Below are positions 11,788 to 23,286 of a stretch of DNA of 64,000 nt, in pieces. How positions within the stretch are numbered: position 1 is the first letter of the stretch; every line of letters begins with the position of its first letter. The translations under genes and the position numbers were made by a program. The notes beneath the pieces are model-generated. The model saw nothing but the letters and a program-made list of their open reading frames with translations. It was not told the origin of the DNA and made no database searches. The stretch spans positions 53,774,982 through 53,838,981 of the forward strand of contig NC_092232.1 in the NCBI RefSeq assembly GCF_036320965.1, written 5' to 3'. Source of the stretch: Panulirus ornatus (taxonomy: Eukaryota > Arthropoda > Malacostraca > Decapoda > Palinuridae).

Positions 11788-11954
11788 CAGGAACTGATGT
11801 ATTTCTGCCACGACGATTGTGATATGCTCAGGTGGCGGACGAGATCATAAACACATCCCAGGTGAGGATGTGTTGACCTGAAGTCTTCAGGAAACATCAG
11901 TCCTGAAGCCTCGCTGCCTCTCCCTACACTGATGCTCCGTGTTTGGTCACCACT

Positions 11955-12244
11955 CGTTACACAATTTTCCAGGTGCACTCGACAAATATATTCCCCTCGA
12001 ATACGTAACACGAAGACTCATTTTTCCCCTCATTTGCCTTTATACAGGAGCACTGTACACAGGCGTTCCTCCAATCCTGAGGCATCTTGAGCCTCAGTAA
12101 CCAGTCAACCTCGCTGTCATCCCGTTTTCTTGAGAAAAAGTCAAGTGCTTCGCCACACTTCGTCTTACGTAAAGTTCTCACTACATCTTCTCGTTTTATC
12201 TTGAGCACTTGCCATGAGTCGTGCTCCCTCCACGTCCCGTACAC
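11955..12244 (-). pseudogene. LINE reverse-transcriptase palm fragment, decayed
   Basis: The minus frame encodes about 95 residues resembling the start of a non-LTR reverse transcriptase. A KREDVVRTLRKTKCGEALDF segment matches the pattern 'E(D)V..AL+K.K.GKAPG.DG' just before RT motif 1. It is followed by a VDWLLRL box and by PQDWRNAC, the usual 'P.DW+.A..+P.YK' box. The residues that follow are the expected CS.YRGISLL region in degraded form. Known for the family: this domain primes cDNA synthesis at the target site. It is broken, has no catalytic motifs left, and cannot be a functional gene. It probably belongs to LINE-B, but no overlap with the C-terminal copies proves this. Confidence 0.6.
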
Positions 12245-12299
12245 CCCACACCTGTAACCCTGTCATGCATGTGGTACGTTGAACAGTCCTTCACAGTTA

Positions 12300-12890
12300 T
12301 CACTTCCTTCTCCAGTTCGCTTCCTCTTTCCCTGTTACCTCCTCTCCCATCTACTCCCTTCGCTGATTGTTCCTATCTGTTCTTTTGGTGCTCCTCCTCA
12401 CTCTGTTCACATTCTATCATAATGTTTTCTTATCCTCACAGGAGTTTTGGTGGTATTATCTCTCATTCCAGTTCCCTTTATCTTTCTCAACCCCTTGATC
12501 GCCCCCTTGATGTCGTGTTGCTCTGTTTTGTGCGTCTAATACTCACTCGTTCTCCTCTCCTGCATGATGTAATGGGCACGAAGCCTACTTGTCTCCTTCA
12601 CAGACAACTTTAACTTTCTCATCTCCTCCTCCCCACTTCCTGCATACTCTCACACGCCCGCGTATCACCCTTCGCATACCACACACGTTTTTTCCACGCA
12701 CAAGTAAACACCGCCTCCCGAAATACCACCCATCTCTCTCTCCCACTCTAATAGTTTCGTTTTACTGTCGCCTTTTGCCATTCTTCATTCAGTCTCCCCT
12801 TCACACAGACTTCTTTTCCAAGCTCACTTACTTTCTCTCCACCTTTCCTCCTACCCATATCGTTTCCTCTTTTCCCTAAAACCTCTGCAG
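12300..12890. other. pyrimidine-rich tract, no gene
   Basis: The plus strand is strongly C/T-rich over nearly 600 bp. Open frames across it are Ser/Pro/Leu-rich composition artefacts. Confidence 0.5.
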
Positions 12891-13019
12891 ACTTTCGCGC
12901 TCTCCTCCATCAAGAAGCGATCAGACATCCCACCAGCTGTCCTTCTTGGTACCTTTACCTCCAAAAGTCTCTCTTTAATCTTCCTGTCAATTAGGACGTA
13001 ATCCAATAATACCCTCATG

Positions 13020-13097
<78 letters not shown>
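13020..13097. repeat. (TA)n microsatellite
   Basis: Pure TA of 78 bp. No recognised element adjoins it. Confidence 0.97.
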
Positions 13098-13099
<2 letters not shown>

Positions 13100-13202
13100 C
13101 CAGAGAAAGCGATAGAATAACACTAACACTGGAAACACAAAAGGCTTTTACAGAACTTAAGTAATCGTATTTTTTCGTTCAGTAAAACCTGAACTGTGGG
13201 AG

Positions 13203-13225
13203 ACACACACACACACACACACACA
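13203..13225. repeat. (CA)n microsatellite
   Basis: Short CA tract of about 23 bp. Confidence 0.93.
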
Positions 13226-13821
13226 AGGATAGTAGCACGATCCATCTAGCCAGACACATGCGACCCACACCCGGGATATAGAGAACGGGTGTCCGGTAAC
13301 CTCGTGAACTGGTCACAATTCAATTTACGGGGGGTCCGTCTCGCGCTCAGGATCACGCCGGCCGACCACTGGAAGTTATAGCAGAGTGGAGTGTGTGTGG
13401 CTGTGGTAGTGGACCACTTCAGGTGTGAAGTTAGGCCAGAACTTCGTTTTTAATCTAGTCTCCTTTTTCTTTTGAGTTTTTTTTTAAGTGAAAATAGTAA
13501 TTATCTAAAAGATCCAGAGACGAGATTACAGTACAAAGATAGGATTTGAGGATTTTTAATGTTATTTGGAACATAATTAGCGGGAATGGTTATTCAGTTG
13601 CGATAAAGATGATGCATCCAAACTTCGTCGCGATTCAGTAAAAGAATCGTGGAATCAGACTCCATTAATCGTGGTGGGGAACCAGAGTGAGGACGACTGG
13701 CAGTGATTGGCTCCGCCAGTAGGATTAGGTTAGGGATTAGGTCAGTAGATGGCGGGGGAGGATAGACGAATTGTGGTAGACGATGGTAGTCAAGGGAGGG
13801 GATAATATCAAGCATTAGTTT
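13226..13821. other. unassigned sequence
   Basis: No gene or repeat recognised. Confidence 0.4.
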
Positions 13822-13906
13822 GATATTCCCTCAAAGGCCCAGTCCTCTGTTCTTAACGCTACCTCGCTAACGCGGGAAATGGCTAATAGTATGAAAGAAA
13901 AGAAAC
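13822..13906 (+). repeat. repeat A, copy A3 (3' third only)
   Basis: Begins at GATATTCCCTCAAAGGCCCA and runs through the tail GCTACCTCGCTAACGCGGGA to ATGAAAGAAAAGAAA. It is 5'-truncated and, unusually, has no (TA)n tract. Loss of the 5' part with the tail retained fits target-primed reverse transcription. Confidence 0.88.
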
Positions 13907-14130
13907 ACCTTAATTTGAAGAATTTATCCATAGCTCCACAGCGTCAGTGCTGCAGGACGTGAGAACAGAAGCAGCGACTGTTATGACAGCGACGGAGACC
14001 AGTGGAGCACACATCAGCTGGCGGCCATCATCACCTTGTGAGTTGTGAGGCGAATAATTCCGCCTCGCTGCCTCATCTGGGACGCATCTCATACCTTCCA
14101 CAACGACGGACTACCACCACCACCTCCCAA

Positions 14131-14133
<3 letters not shown>

Positions 14134-14161
<28 letters not shown>
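14134..14161. repeat. (CT)n microsatellite
   Basis: CT tract of about 28 bp. Confidence 0.93.
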
Positions 14162-14164
<3 letters not shown>

Positions 14165-14331
14165 CCGTTGACGAGAACTGCCCATCTCATCTGCTGGTTT
14201 AGGGAACACGACGAGGTGTGGTGCTCCGGCTCGACGCTGTGGATGGACGAGGGTGGGCGAGGAGAGGATGGAGTCCGGCCCAGCTGTCTCCCGCCATCAC
14301 GGCCAATTACCATCCAATGACAAAGACGCAT

Positions 14332-14701
<370 letters not shown>

Positions 14702-14704
<3 letters not shown>

Positions 14705-14785
14705 TGAGCCAGGTACCCATTTTATCGACTAACCCTTAGGGCGGATGAATAGCTGGGTTGACTGTGGACGGGCTGCCGCATCCAC
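14702..14785 (-). repeat. tRNA-derived SINE, 5'-truncated copy S1
   Basis: Matches the body of the SINE at 37716-37890: GAGCCAGGTACCCATTTTAT, then GGATGAATAGCTGGGTTGAC and TGTGGACGGGCTGCCGCA. The tRNA-like head is absent. It sits at the edge of a LINE-B 3' UTR fragment. Confidence 0.72.
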
Positions 14786-14876
14786 TTAGATTAGTTTCCT
14801 TTGTACTTTGCTGGATAGGGGAATTTCCATGATCTTGCTGGAGGTCTCATATTGATGCTGTACCTGATTTCCCAAG

Positions 14877-15037
14877 AATGGCATCTGAACCCGTTGATGA
14901 ATGGCACCTTAACCCTTTAATAAATGGCATCTTAACCCTTTAATAAATGGCATCTTAACCCTTTAATAAATGGCATCTTAACCCTTTAATAAATGGCATC
15001 TGAACCTTTTGATAAACGGCATCTGAACCCTTCAATG
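14877..15037 (+). repeat. 23-bp minisatellite, seven units
   Basis: Exactly 161 bp, or 7 x 23 bp. Each unit reads AATGGCATCTTAACCC plus TTTAATA with a few substitutions. The three central units are identical and the outer units diverge, as expected for an array homogenised from its centre. Confidence 0.93.
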
Positions 15038-15353
15038 TCATCCATCTTGCAAAATCTTCATTGATAGCTACTCAGTGTAAACGAAAATGTTCCTTAGCAT
15101 TCCCCTTATATATTTTGTTCCTCAACATTTCATTAGAGAAAGAAAAGCACAAAGACTACGTGGAGAGGGGAGTCCACTCTCACGTTATTCGAAGCCAATA
15201 TTTGTAAGCCTATGCGTGAGACCTGAGGATGAAGCTGGCTCAACCAGGATGTGCGACACAGAAAACATTTTGAAATTTGATTTACTTCCTTCAGCGCGGA
15301 ATGATAACATACGAACACATAGATATATTACTCTAGTAATTAGAGACGAGAAT

Positions 15354-15358
<5 letters not shown>

Positions 15359-15404
<46 letters not shown>
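15359..15404. repeat. (TG)n microsatellite
   Basis: Pure TG of about 46 bp. Confidence 0.96.
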
Positions 15405-15406
<2 letters not shown>

Positions 15407-15943
15407 AGACGACTGTATTCTAAAGATCTTTCTGTAATCCTTCTGAAATTTGGTGTAAAAATCTACGGCATTCTACGTCTGTGTTTAGGTTCATGATAGA
15501 TGCATGTAGGTCGGGTCATGTGTAGCTAAATGAAACCAGTTGTGTATGGCTGGGGAAGCCAGTAGAACGGTCACTTCATGCCAGACTATTTTCATCTGTT
15601 TTAAACATTAGTGACACAATTCAATTATACATCCATTACGTGCATTTTTGATGGGCGATTAAGCAAAAAGCTAATCAGAACAAAAAGCTAAAATTATGTA
15701 GAGTTAGTGATGGAATCCCATTAAGTTTACATTCTCCTCTCCCCATGAAAAAATGTATTTATATACTAGGTTGGTAAATATGTACTTATGGATGACATCC
15801 CTGAGGGAACTCATGAATTTTGATACATATGAAGGATGTGTATCTGAAATTCCCTCTTTGCCTGAATGATGAATGGCGTACAGTTTGCTTTTGACAGTCA
15901 GGGAACAGTGTTTGTACCTTCGTGTATCTACTTTTGTATATCA
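15405..15943. other. unassigned sequence
   Basis: No gene or repeat recognised. Confidence 0.4.
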
Positions 15944-16036
15944 GTCTCTCTACCTATCTATCTATCTGTCTGTCTGTGTATGTATCTATCTATCTGTCTA
16001 TATATACTTTATCTATGTATCTATCTATCTATATAT
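15944..16036. repeat. (ATCT)n/(GTCT)n tetranucleotide tract
   Basis: Mixture of TATC, TGTC and TATA tetramers over about 90 bp, interrupted and old. Confidence 0.88.
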
Positions 16037-16504
16037 ACTGTACTGATTTTTTACGGTGACTGAATTCCCCAGTAGGTGTGACCAGCTGGTCACTGTAACC
16101 CTCCCTCTACGTTTTCCTCTTATGAAGCGAAATATTGGGACGTGTAGGTTGTTCATGGTCCCCAGGCCCGGCTATCCATTTTCTGTGTGCGTGTAAAGCA
16201 CAGCAGACAACCCAACTGTTTTCCAGGACCAATTAACGAGTCCACGTGGGCCAAAATGTTGCAATTAAATTTTTCTCATTAATTCATTAATGATATGCGG
16301 AAGCTGATTAAAAGCGCGGGCGGGGGAGGGATGATAATGTCATACATTGTAGCCATTAGACTCAGGATTATGTAAGGTTCTGGTGAGTTTTGACTCGTCA
16401 GGATGTAGAGAATCCTTTGCAGGGAGCGTGACGTGGGCGGCAAGCGTCCTACGTACGTGGTTATCCTGTTATCCTTCACGTCTTCAGTCCAACCGGAGAG
16501 GTTA

Positions 16505-16506
<2 letters not shown>

Positions 16507-16540
<34 letters not shown>
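16507..16540. repeat. (GT)n microsatellite
   Basis: Pure GT of about 34 bp. Confidence 0.95.
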
Positions 16541-16543
<3 letters not shown>

Positions 16544-16734
16544 CAATACGTAGTGTCAGTTACTGTCATTATTTCTCCGAGGTCCGTTACCGGCGTCATT
16601 TATTGATAATGGATATTATGGTAAGTAACCATCACGCAAGGACTCATCTTTCTACGGGTCCTGATCTGTTCGAAGGATCCCTCCCTCTCTGTAAAGTGTC
16701 CTGGTGTGACTCCCCAGGACTTCTTTATATTTTC

Positions 16735-16945
16735 CTTGCGATCCTGCACCTCCTAGGCTGCGCTACGCTCAGTAGCAGGGACTGGATGGGATTCTTTTAA
16801 AGCGGGAGATCCATTGTCTCGCCTACTGACGATGGATGATACAACCTCGCTCAAGATGGTGACCCTTTCGCTCGTCGATGCGCTCCAATCAGGAGGAGAG
16901 AAGCGAGGGACTCCTTTCGAAGGAGAAGCTCCCTCGGAAGACTGT
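16735..16945 (-). repeat. possible repeat D, copy D3 (diverged)
   Basis: On the minus strand, GAGTACAGTCTTCCGAGGG, CGAAAGGAGT and GTAGCGCAGCCTAGG follow in the same order as blocks in D1 and D2, with an extra segment between. Homology is by eye and weak. Confidence 0.3.
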
Positions 16946-17067
16946 ACTCCCTTTCTGTCACCACAGACAGACGGGCCTAAGCCACAGACAGATGTACGTA
17001 GACCATTATTCAACCCCGTCCGAAGTGACGTAATTTTTTCGACCTGTTTCGGCAGCTCAATGGCTTT

Positions 17068-17119
17068 CCGATATCCCCCCCCCCCCCACCTCCCCCCTCC
17101 CTCCCCTCCCCCCCGCGCG
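17068..17119. repeat. C-rich low-complexity tract
   Basis: About 50 bp of C runs broken by single T or A residues. Confidence 0.9.
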
Positions 17120-17454
17120 AAATGAAAATGCCTGGCCCATAAATGATCGTAAATTTGTTTTCACATCAAGCGATCTTTTAACTTGTGTCACTCCGGTGGA
17201 AGCTGCGAGTCGTGTCATTATTATCATCATCGCTCTACCTAGCGAATGGTCGCTCATGATGTCAAAAGTCGAGAGCTTGATCGTTGACGAAATACAGTCG
17301 TTTGTTGTGATTTTTTTTTGGGGGGGTTGTATTTTATTTTTTTTTTCTGTCTTTTTCATTTCACGCGCGAAATGTCTAAAGCAGAGGCGGGAAATCGAAC
17401 AGTCCAGTAAGTCGCCGATGTAGATCAAGGAAACTTCATTTCTGTGTGAAAAAA

Positions 17455-17456
<2 letters not shown>

Positions 17457-17543
<87 letters not shown>
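17457..17543. repeat. compound (AT)n(AG)n microsatellite
   Basis: About 57 bp of AT followed by about 29 bp of AG. The TA-to-GA junction recurs at 53480-53581. Confidence 0.97.
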
Positions 17544-17547
<4 letters not shown>

Positions 17548-18354
17548 TCCTCCGCCCAACCCGTGCCCCTCATTGGCTCCATCTTTATGTAGTAAGACGT
17601 TGGTGTCTTCGCTCTTATCGCCGTTCCGTAGTAGATGTTATCTCGTCCCCCCGGTCGCCCTAGCTGTGAGAGGAACCACCCAGTAATGATCGATTCTGAG
17701 CAGGAGAGACGCCTGGCGGAGGGTCGGCTCTTGACGGGGGAGGTTATCGAAGACCTGATGGTCTTCGGTGTGTCAGTGTGTCAGTGGGATTCTTCAAGAG
17801 GGCACACAAGGGTCGTACCACTGGGTTCAAGGCTCTCACCGTCGCGCACACAAGGGTCGTGCCACCGTACCTGTGTTTTTCTCTAATTAATTTTTCTCCC
17901 CGACCCTCTCTCTCTCTCTTCCTTTTGTAAACACACACACACATATATACAAATACTCACTTGCGCCCCTGTTGGTGGCGGGGAGGATTGCAGGTCGCTT
18001 ACTAGAGCCGTGGCCAGAATGATACCTGTAGAAGAGGGAAGAGGGGAAGAACATAACAGTGGACAGATTAGGATGATTGAAGAGAAGTGATGGATTGTGC
18101 ATTTGATTACACGAAAACCTTTTTGAATCCATTCTTCGTAATATATTCCCATCTTCATTCTCGTTTCAGTTCAGGGAGGTACAAGGAGGCTGCGTAAACT
18201 TCTCCATATAACTTCAGCATTTTGTTCTGAGGGCGTCGTAGTGCGTCAAAATAAGATGTTAAGATCTGTAAACCCCATCTGTTAGAGTAGTCCCACCTAA
18301 AAATATTCTAAGGCCTTGAGAATGAAACATTAGTTCTACAATTTGAATCTCCCC

Positions 18355-18355
<1 letters not shown>
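17544..18355. other. unassigned sequence
   Basis: A 20-bp CACACAAGGGTCGT segment occurs twice (near 17800 and 17850). No gene recognised. Confidence 0.4.
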
Positions 18356-18407
<52 letters not shown>

Positions 18408-18424
18408 ATACACACACGCACACA
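18356..18424. repeat. (CA)n microsatellite
   Basis: CA tract of about 69 bp with CATA and CGCA interruptions at the right end. Confidence 0.96.
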
Positions 18425-19181
18425 AAACCTTCCTAGAGATGTTAAAAGGAATTCAAAGCTTTGGAAAAAGAAGGATTAAGAAACATAGCTTTGGTAAATA
18501 CGTAAGATGAAATGTGTATGATTATGCTCAGGTGTTTTGTTATCAGGTGCAGAGCAGAGCCGAAACTTGAAAGTGTATCCTGAAACCATTTTTAATGACT
18601 GATGGACAGATGTATACATGTATACATGCCCAGACTTACAGACAATCGCACAAATGAACACACAAACAAGACCCCATCCAGTTGCCCTCCATTTTCCATC
18701 GCATCAGACCAAGTTGACTGAAGTCTTCATCAACCATTATTTTCTGCCAGGTGGCCTCTCTCTCTCACTCGAAACTTTCTTCTTCACAGAGAAGCCCATA
18801 CAAGAGTGATTGGTCTCGCTGTTCTTTTAGGATTTGTACGCCTCCTGTGGCCGAGGTGCGCCATTATTCACTGTGTGGTCGCATCAGAATTACCCGACAA
18901 GACCCTAAATCATTTTTCTTCCTTAGAAATTAATTACGTTCTTGAAAAAAAAAAAAAAATAAGAGGAGAATCGATCAGAGTGATGTGGAAACTAATTTCA
19001 TTTAATATCTTGGGGAATTTTTTTTTTCTTTTTTTTTTTCTTTGCGATGGCCTGGCTTTTCGCTCTTTTGAGGGATGGGTCGAGCACAAGGGTATGTAAT
19101 CATACCCACCAGTCCTACTGTCATAGTTAAGTAGTTAAGTGGTTGATGAGTGTCAGGCGTCTAATGTTAACCCTTCGAAAA
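18425..19181. other. unassigned sequence
   Basis: A14 run near 18945 and T-rich tract near 19019-19042. No supported gene. Confidence 0.4.
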
Positions 19182-19208
19182 GCACACAGACAGACAGACA
19201 GACAGACA

Positions 19209-19248
<40 letters not shown>
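19182..19248. repeat. (ACAG)n(CA)n compound tract
   Basis: About 25 bp of ACAG repeat leading into about 40 bp of CA. Confidence 0.96.
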
Positions 19249-19251
<3 letters not shown>

Positions 19252-19470
19252 CACACAGTCGGTCATCAAAAAGAATTGCCCAGTTCTGACAGTCGCTCCA
19301 AACAGATGAACTGCACCACTGGACTAATTTCCCACCGAAATATGCGAGGTAGAAAGATGTATCTCCTTAGCATTTTACCACTGAAATATCTTACACGAGG
19401 AGACGATAGCAGGTCGTGGTTCTGTAGATAACACTAGATACAACAAGGGGCCACACATTGCCTGAGTTTT

Positions 19471-19728
19471 CTACATGATCTCCTAACATAGCAGAGAACA
19501 TATGCCATTTGCCCTGTAAGTGATCCCTGATCACATCATTGAACATATGAACGTCTAGATTATCTCCTATCACGGTATTGAACATACGTCATTTCTCTCC
19601 ACATAATCCCTTATCATAGCGGTGAACATATGCTTGTGCCATGTAGATAATGTCTTTGACATTTGCCACATACTGTTACCCTCGTAGAGATATACTCTTA
19701 TCATAGCAGTTAACATATGCTTTGACCC
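19471..19728 (+). repeat. degenerate about 50-bp minisatellite
   Basis: At least five diverged units share the pattern CCTATCATAGC-GTGAACATATG followed by a pyrimidine-rich stretch and GTAGAT. GAACATATG-like boxes lie near 19496, 19543, 19580, 19624 and 19708. Confidence 0.65.
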
Positions 19729-20079
19729 TCAATATATATATATATATATTTCGTTTGGGAGAAGAAAGATCGGACGAAAATAATGATAGAGAGAAAAAAA
19801 AACAAAGAAAACAGGAACAGGAGCGTTTCATTTCATTCCATTCCCCTCTGGTTCATCCCGGGGAAACAAGGAATGGAGAGGGGGGGGGGGGGCAGACGAG
19901 GTACGTACTTCAAAAAAAAAGTTTGGCACGAGCGTCGCCCGCCGTCCATCTTCTTTGGTCTTGAGCACCACATGCAATTGCTCCCCTGGTGGCTGGGTCG
20001 ACCACGATGATGCGTCTCTCGGTTTTGGGGGGGGTTCCTCTCCCCCCCTTCCCCTCCTGGGGGCAGTAACTCCCACCTT

Positions 20080-20088
<9 letters not shown>

Positions 20089-20148
<60 letters not shown>

Positions 20149-20168
20149 TCTCTCTCTCTCTCTCTCTC
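20089..20168. repeat. (TC)n microsatellite
   Basis: About 80 bp of TC with one A interruption near 20143, preceded by C8. Confidence 0.96.
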
Positions 20169-20361
20169 CTGTGTCTATACTTGGGTGCTCCAGCCTCGTA
20201 GTTGCTCCTCAGTGGGTCAAGTTTGACGCACGAACTCGAACTCCTTGTTCCTCTTCTTCTTCTCTTCCTCCTTCTGCAAGCCCTGCATGGGGCTTCCTCA
20301 TGGGGGGGTGTCCTCCCCCAGAACTTCTTCCTCTTTCATGGACTACTGAAGTCTCAGGGGA

Positions 20362-20363
<2 letters not shown>

Positions 20364-20414
<51 letters not shown>
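20364..20414. repeat. (CT)n microsatellite
   Basis: Pure CT of about 50 bp. Confidence 0.96.
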
Positions 20415-20419
<5 letters not shown>

Positions 20420-20530
20420 TGTGACCACAGTTAATTCTTTTTCCCTACCAGTTTTCGCTGAACAAGATCTCTTGCCAAGTCCCCTTCTATCGCTTCTGTT
20501 CCCTCGTTAGAACCGTGTCATGCACTTGAC

Positions 20531-20589
20531 AGGTAGATATACGCGAGAGGTAGATATACGCGAGAGGTAGATATACGCGAGAGGTAGAT
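20531..20589 (+). repeat. 17-bp minisatellite
   Basis: Three perfect units of AGGTAGATATACGCGAG plus a partial fourth. The next bases (TCTCGACATATCTACC, about 20590-20606) are an imperfect inverted unit, so the array ends in a short hairpin. Confidence 0.93.
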
Positions 20590-20606
20590 TTCTCGACATA
20601 TCTACC

Positions 20607-21069
20607 CGGACCATCACCTTGACCAGAGCGTGCCTAATCATACACGTAACATTCACTAAATGAGTTTTTGACTCGATTTCCGTATTGAAGGAAGTCTTAC
20701 CCCTACATGGGGGTATATTTTCTTTAATAAAACGTTCTTTATGAGAAAATCAAAACGTGATAATGTATCGAAAACATCTATCAACGATTACGTTGTCTTC
20801 ACGAGGCAATGTTTTTTTGTACTGATTATGTAATTGTTTTCATGCCATACTTATATTTCATTTTTTTTGTCGATATCTTGCGCTACATTGCGCCTCCCTC
20901 CTCCGTCTGGGACCCTCTCACGTGAACAGAGAGTCGTATGGTTGATGCTGTTGCCACAAGTGTGTGTGTGTGTGTGTCTGAGAAGCTTGTCTCTGAGGCA
21001 CTCATGTTCTGGCTGTGTTCCTCCGATTTCCCGTATCACTTGAAGGAGGGAAAAGGAAACACATTTTCG
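20607..21069. other. unassigned sequence upstream of the tRNA
   Basis: Contains a short (GT)9 at about 20960-20977. Just below the tRNA 3' end the minus strand carries CCTTTT (about 21050), a plausible Pol III terminator. Confidence 0.4.
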
Positions 21070-21141
21070 TGACCCCGGAGTGACTCGAACACCCAGCCTT
21101 CTGATCTGGAGTCAGACGCGCTACCATTGCGCCACGGGGCC
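21070..21141 (-). tRNA. tRNA-Trp (anticodon CCA)
   Basis: The 72-nt minus-strand sequence folds as a full cloverleaf. The acceptor stem pairs GGCCCCG with CGGGGTC (one G-U at position 2) and the discriminator base is A. The D stem is GCGC/GCGC around AATGGTA. The anticodon stem is TCTGA/TCAGA with loop CTCCAGA, giving anticodon CCA (Trp). The variable loop has 5 nt. The T stem is GGGTG/CACTC with one G-U, and the loop is TTCGAGT. A and B box promoter elements are therefore intact, and a T run follows within about 20 nt. There is no intron. It is an isolated copy among repeats, so it could be one of many dispersed tRNA genes or a recent pseudogene, but nothing in the fold is broken. Confidence 0.9.
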
Positions 21142-21925
21142 CGCTGGTCCAATGTGTAGTCCTCGACTTCATGACCAACGGAGACGGTTCGTGATTGGTT
21201 CATCTGGCTCCAAAGGCATCTAGGGAAGGATGAGAATTATATCCATTGATGATTATACACAATTCACTTTTATTATGAGACTCACAGGATAGAAATTGAA
21301 TAATACGGACTCAAAGTGATCATGTTGTTCGAACAGTCATTGTCAGATATGGATTTTATCACAGTTTCTGACGCTGGGTTCGTAAGGGGGGTTTTCAACA
21401 GAGTAATGACAGTTTATACGTCGTGGATGCAATTTAGAATATCTTTTTCCGTTTTTGATTTGAGGAGACATCTTTGGCTTATGTTTATTAGATATAGTGT
21501 TCAGAAATTTGTATTCATTTTCGTGTTTGTGAAAGGTTTTAAGATTGTAGACTCAGAGTTTCTTTTTTTTTTCTCATAATGGATGGAAGCCTTTATCACG
21601 TATAGTTAATAAGATCCAGTACCACGTAAATACAAGAGACCAGTGTCATGATGCAGCTTATAATATAAATGGGGATGGTACTCCAGTTTCGTCACCTCGT
21701 ACTCCTTGTCCCATCTACTTACACGTATATCCCCTTTGTCAGCCTCTTCTCACAGGGAAAAAGAATAAAGTCGCTTGTTAACCCCATCATATTGAAGTTC
21801 TTTATTGTTCAGACTTTCAGAAAATTGATATTATTGTCCAGGTAGCTTTACATATACACCAGAACTGTGAAACAAAAAACTCTTCATCAAACGTAGTCCT
21901 GTGGCTGTGATCATGTGTACAACAA
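21142..21925. other. unassigned sequence
   Basis: The plus strand has an 88-codon hydrophobic, Phe/Val-rich frame at 21316-21579 that I do not recognise. No splice or start context supports it. Confidence 0.35.
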
Positions 21926-22252
21926 TTAGGTCACCCTAGAACCTTTAGTGTTCCTGGGGGAGACGTCCTCACCCTAAGGGTTAAGTCGCCCCAGAACCAC
22001 TGGTGTCCCTGGGGGAGATGCCCACACCCCAAGAGTTAAGTCACCCCAGAACCGCTGGTGTCCCTGGGGAGGCGCCCGTACCCCAAGAGTCAAGTCACCC
22101 CAGAACCGCTGGTGTCCCTGGGGAGGCGCCCGTACCCCAAGAGTCAAGTCACCCCAGAACCTTTAGTGTTCCTGGGGGAGACGTCCTCACCCCATCAGTT
22201 AAGTCACCCCAGAACCACTGGTGTCCCTGGGGGAGGCGCCCACACCCCAGCG
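21926..22252 (+). repeat. 54-56-bp minisatellite with higher-order pattern
   Basis: Six units begin TTAAGTCACCCCAGAACC or close variants. Two variant types are interleaved: X has TTTAGTGTTCCTGGGGGAGA and then CGTCCTCACCC (units 1 and 5). Y and Z have GCTGGTGTCCCTGGGG or ACTGGTGTCCCTGGGG with GCGCCC or ATGCCC. The order is X-Y-Z-Z-X-Y, which suggests a four-unit higher-order repeat. Units 3 and 4 are nearly identical. Confidence 0.92.
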
Positions 22253-22590
22253 ACAGATATCACCCTTTAGTAACAACATTCCCAGTCTCGTTGAAGCTAC
22301 AGATCGTGGGACGTCGCCAGTCATCGTGAAGCTCATATTTCAAGATTGAGTGAATGACGCGTAGGTGAACATACAGGTGAATACTGGTGAATAAAGCGAC
22401 GTAAAAGTGGATGATGTATATAGGTCGTTGTGATTCATCGCTGATGGGAAGTGGAGAGGAAAAATCCTCTTGGCGTCCAGAGCAGAGCAGAGCAGTGTAT
22501 GTTTTGACGGTGTGTTTTGGAAGGGCGTGTTTGTGTTTGTGTATGAATGCGTGATTTTATGTGTGTTTTTCACCTTTTTGGTGGGAGTTT

Positions 22591-22592
<2 letters not shown>

Positions 22593-22666
<74 letters not shown>
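22593..22666. repeat. (TA)n microsatellite
   Basis: Pure TA of about 74 bp abutting the reversed tail of repeat A copy A4. Confidence 0.97.
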
Positions 22667-22681
<15 letters not shown>

Positions 22682-22787
22682 CATACTATTCGCCATTTCC
22701 CGCATTAGCGAGGTAGCGCTAAGAACAGAGGACTGGGCCTTTGAGGGAATATCCTCACCTGGCCCCCTTCTCTGTTCCTTCTTTTGG

Positions 22788-22827
<40 letters not shown>

Positions 22828-22929
22828 GAGAGGGGAGGATTTCCAGCCCCCCGCTCCCTTCCCTTTTAGTCGCCTTCTACGACACGCAGGGAATACGTGG
22901 GAAGTATTCTTTCTCCCCTATCCCCAGGG

Positions 22930-22931
<2 letters not shown>
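22667..22931 (-). repeat. dispersed repeat A, copy A4 with a 39-bp internal poly(A)
   Basis: Full-length copy in reverse. It begins with poly(T) and CTATTCGCCATTTCCCGCAT, then TAGCGAGGTAGCGC, and ends with CCTATCCCCAGGGAT. The internal A run is about 39 nt here, compared with about 8-12 nt in A1, A2 and A7, so this homopolymer has expanded. Confidence 0.93.
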
Positions 22932-22972
<41 letters not shown>

Positions 22973-23055
22973 CTTTTAAATATATATAAATATATATATA
23001 TATTTAAATATATATATATATATTTCTTTTAATATATATATATATATATATATAT
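22932..23055. repeat. compound AT-rich tract
   Basis: (AT)n blocks separated by TTTCTTTTAAATATAT and ATATTTAAATAT segments. TTTCTTTTAA occurs twice, suggesting truncated repeat A or LINE-B tails caught inside the tract. Confidence 0.85.
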
Positions 23056-23190
23056 CTTCTGTTTCCCATTTTAGAAAGTTAATACAAGGAGGGGAGGATT
23101 TCCGGCCCCCCGCTCCCGTCCCCTCTAGTCGCTTTCTACGACACGCGAGGAATACGTGGGAAGTATTCTTTCACCCCTATCCCCAGGGAT
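23056..23190 (-). repeat. repeat A, copy A5 (no tail, diverged)
   Basis: Keeps the 5' two thirds of repeat A (GGAGGATTTCCGGCCCCCCG, GTCGCTTTCTACGACACGCG, CCTATCCCCAGGGAT) but lacks the tail core. More substitutions than A4, so probably older. Confidence 0.85.
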
Positions 23191-23193
23191 AAT

Positions 23194-23203
23194 ATACATA
23201 TAT

Positions 23204-23244
<41 letters not shown>

Positions 23245-23286
23245 CACATACACATACACACACACACATACATATATATACATATG
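23194..23286. repeat. (CA)n with CATA interruptions
   Basis: CA-rich tract of about 93 bp with TACATA and CATGCACATA interruptions. Confidence 0.93.
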
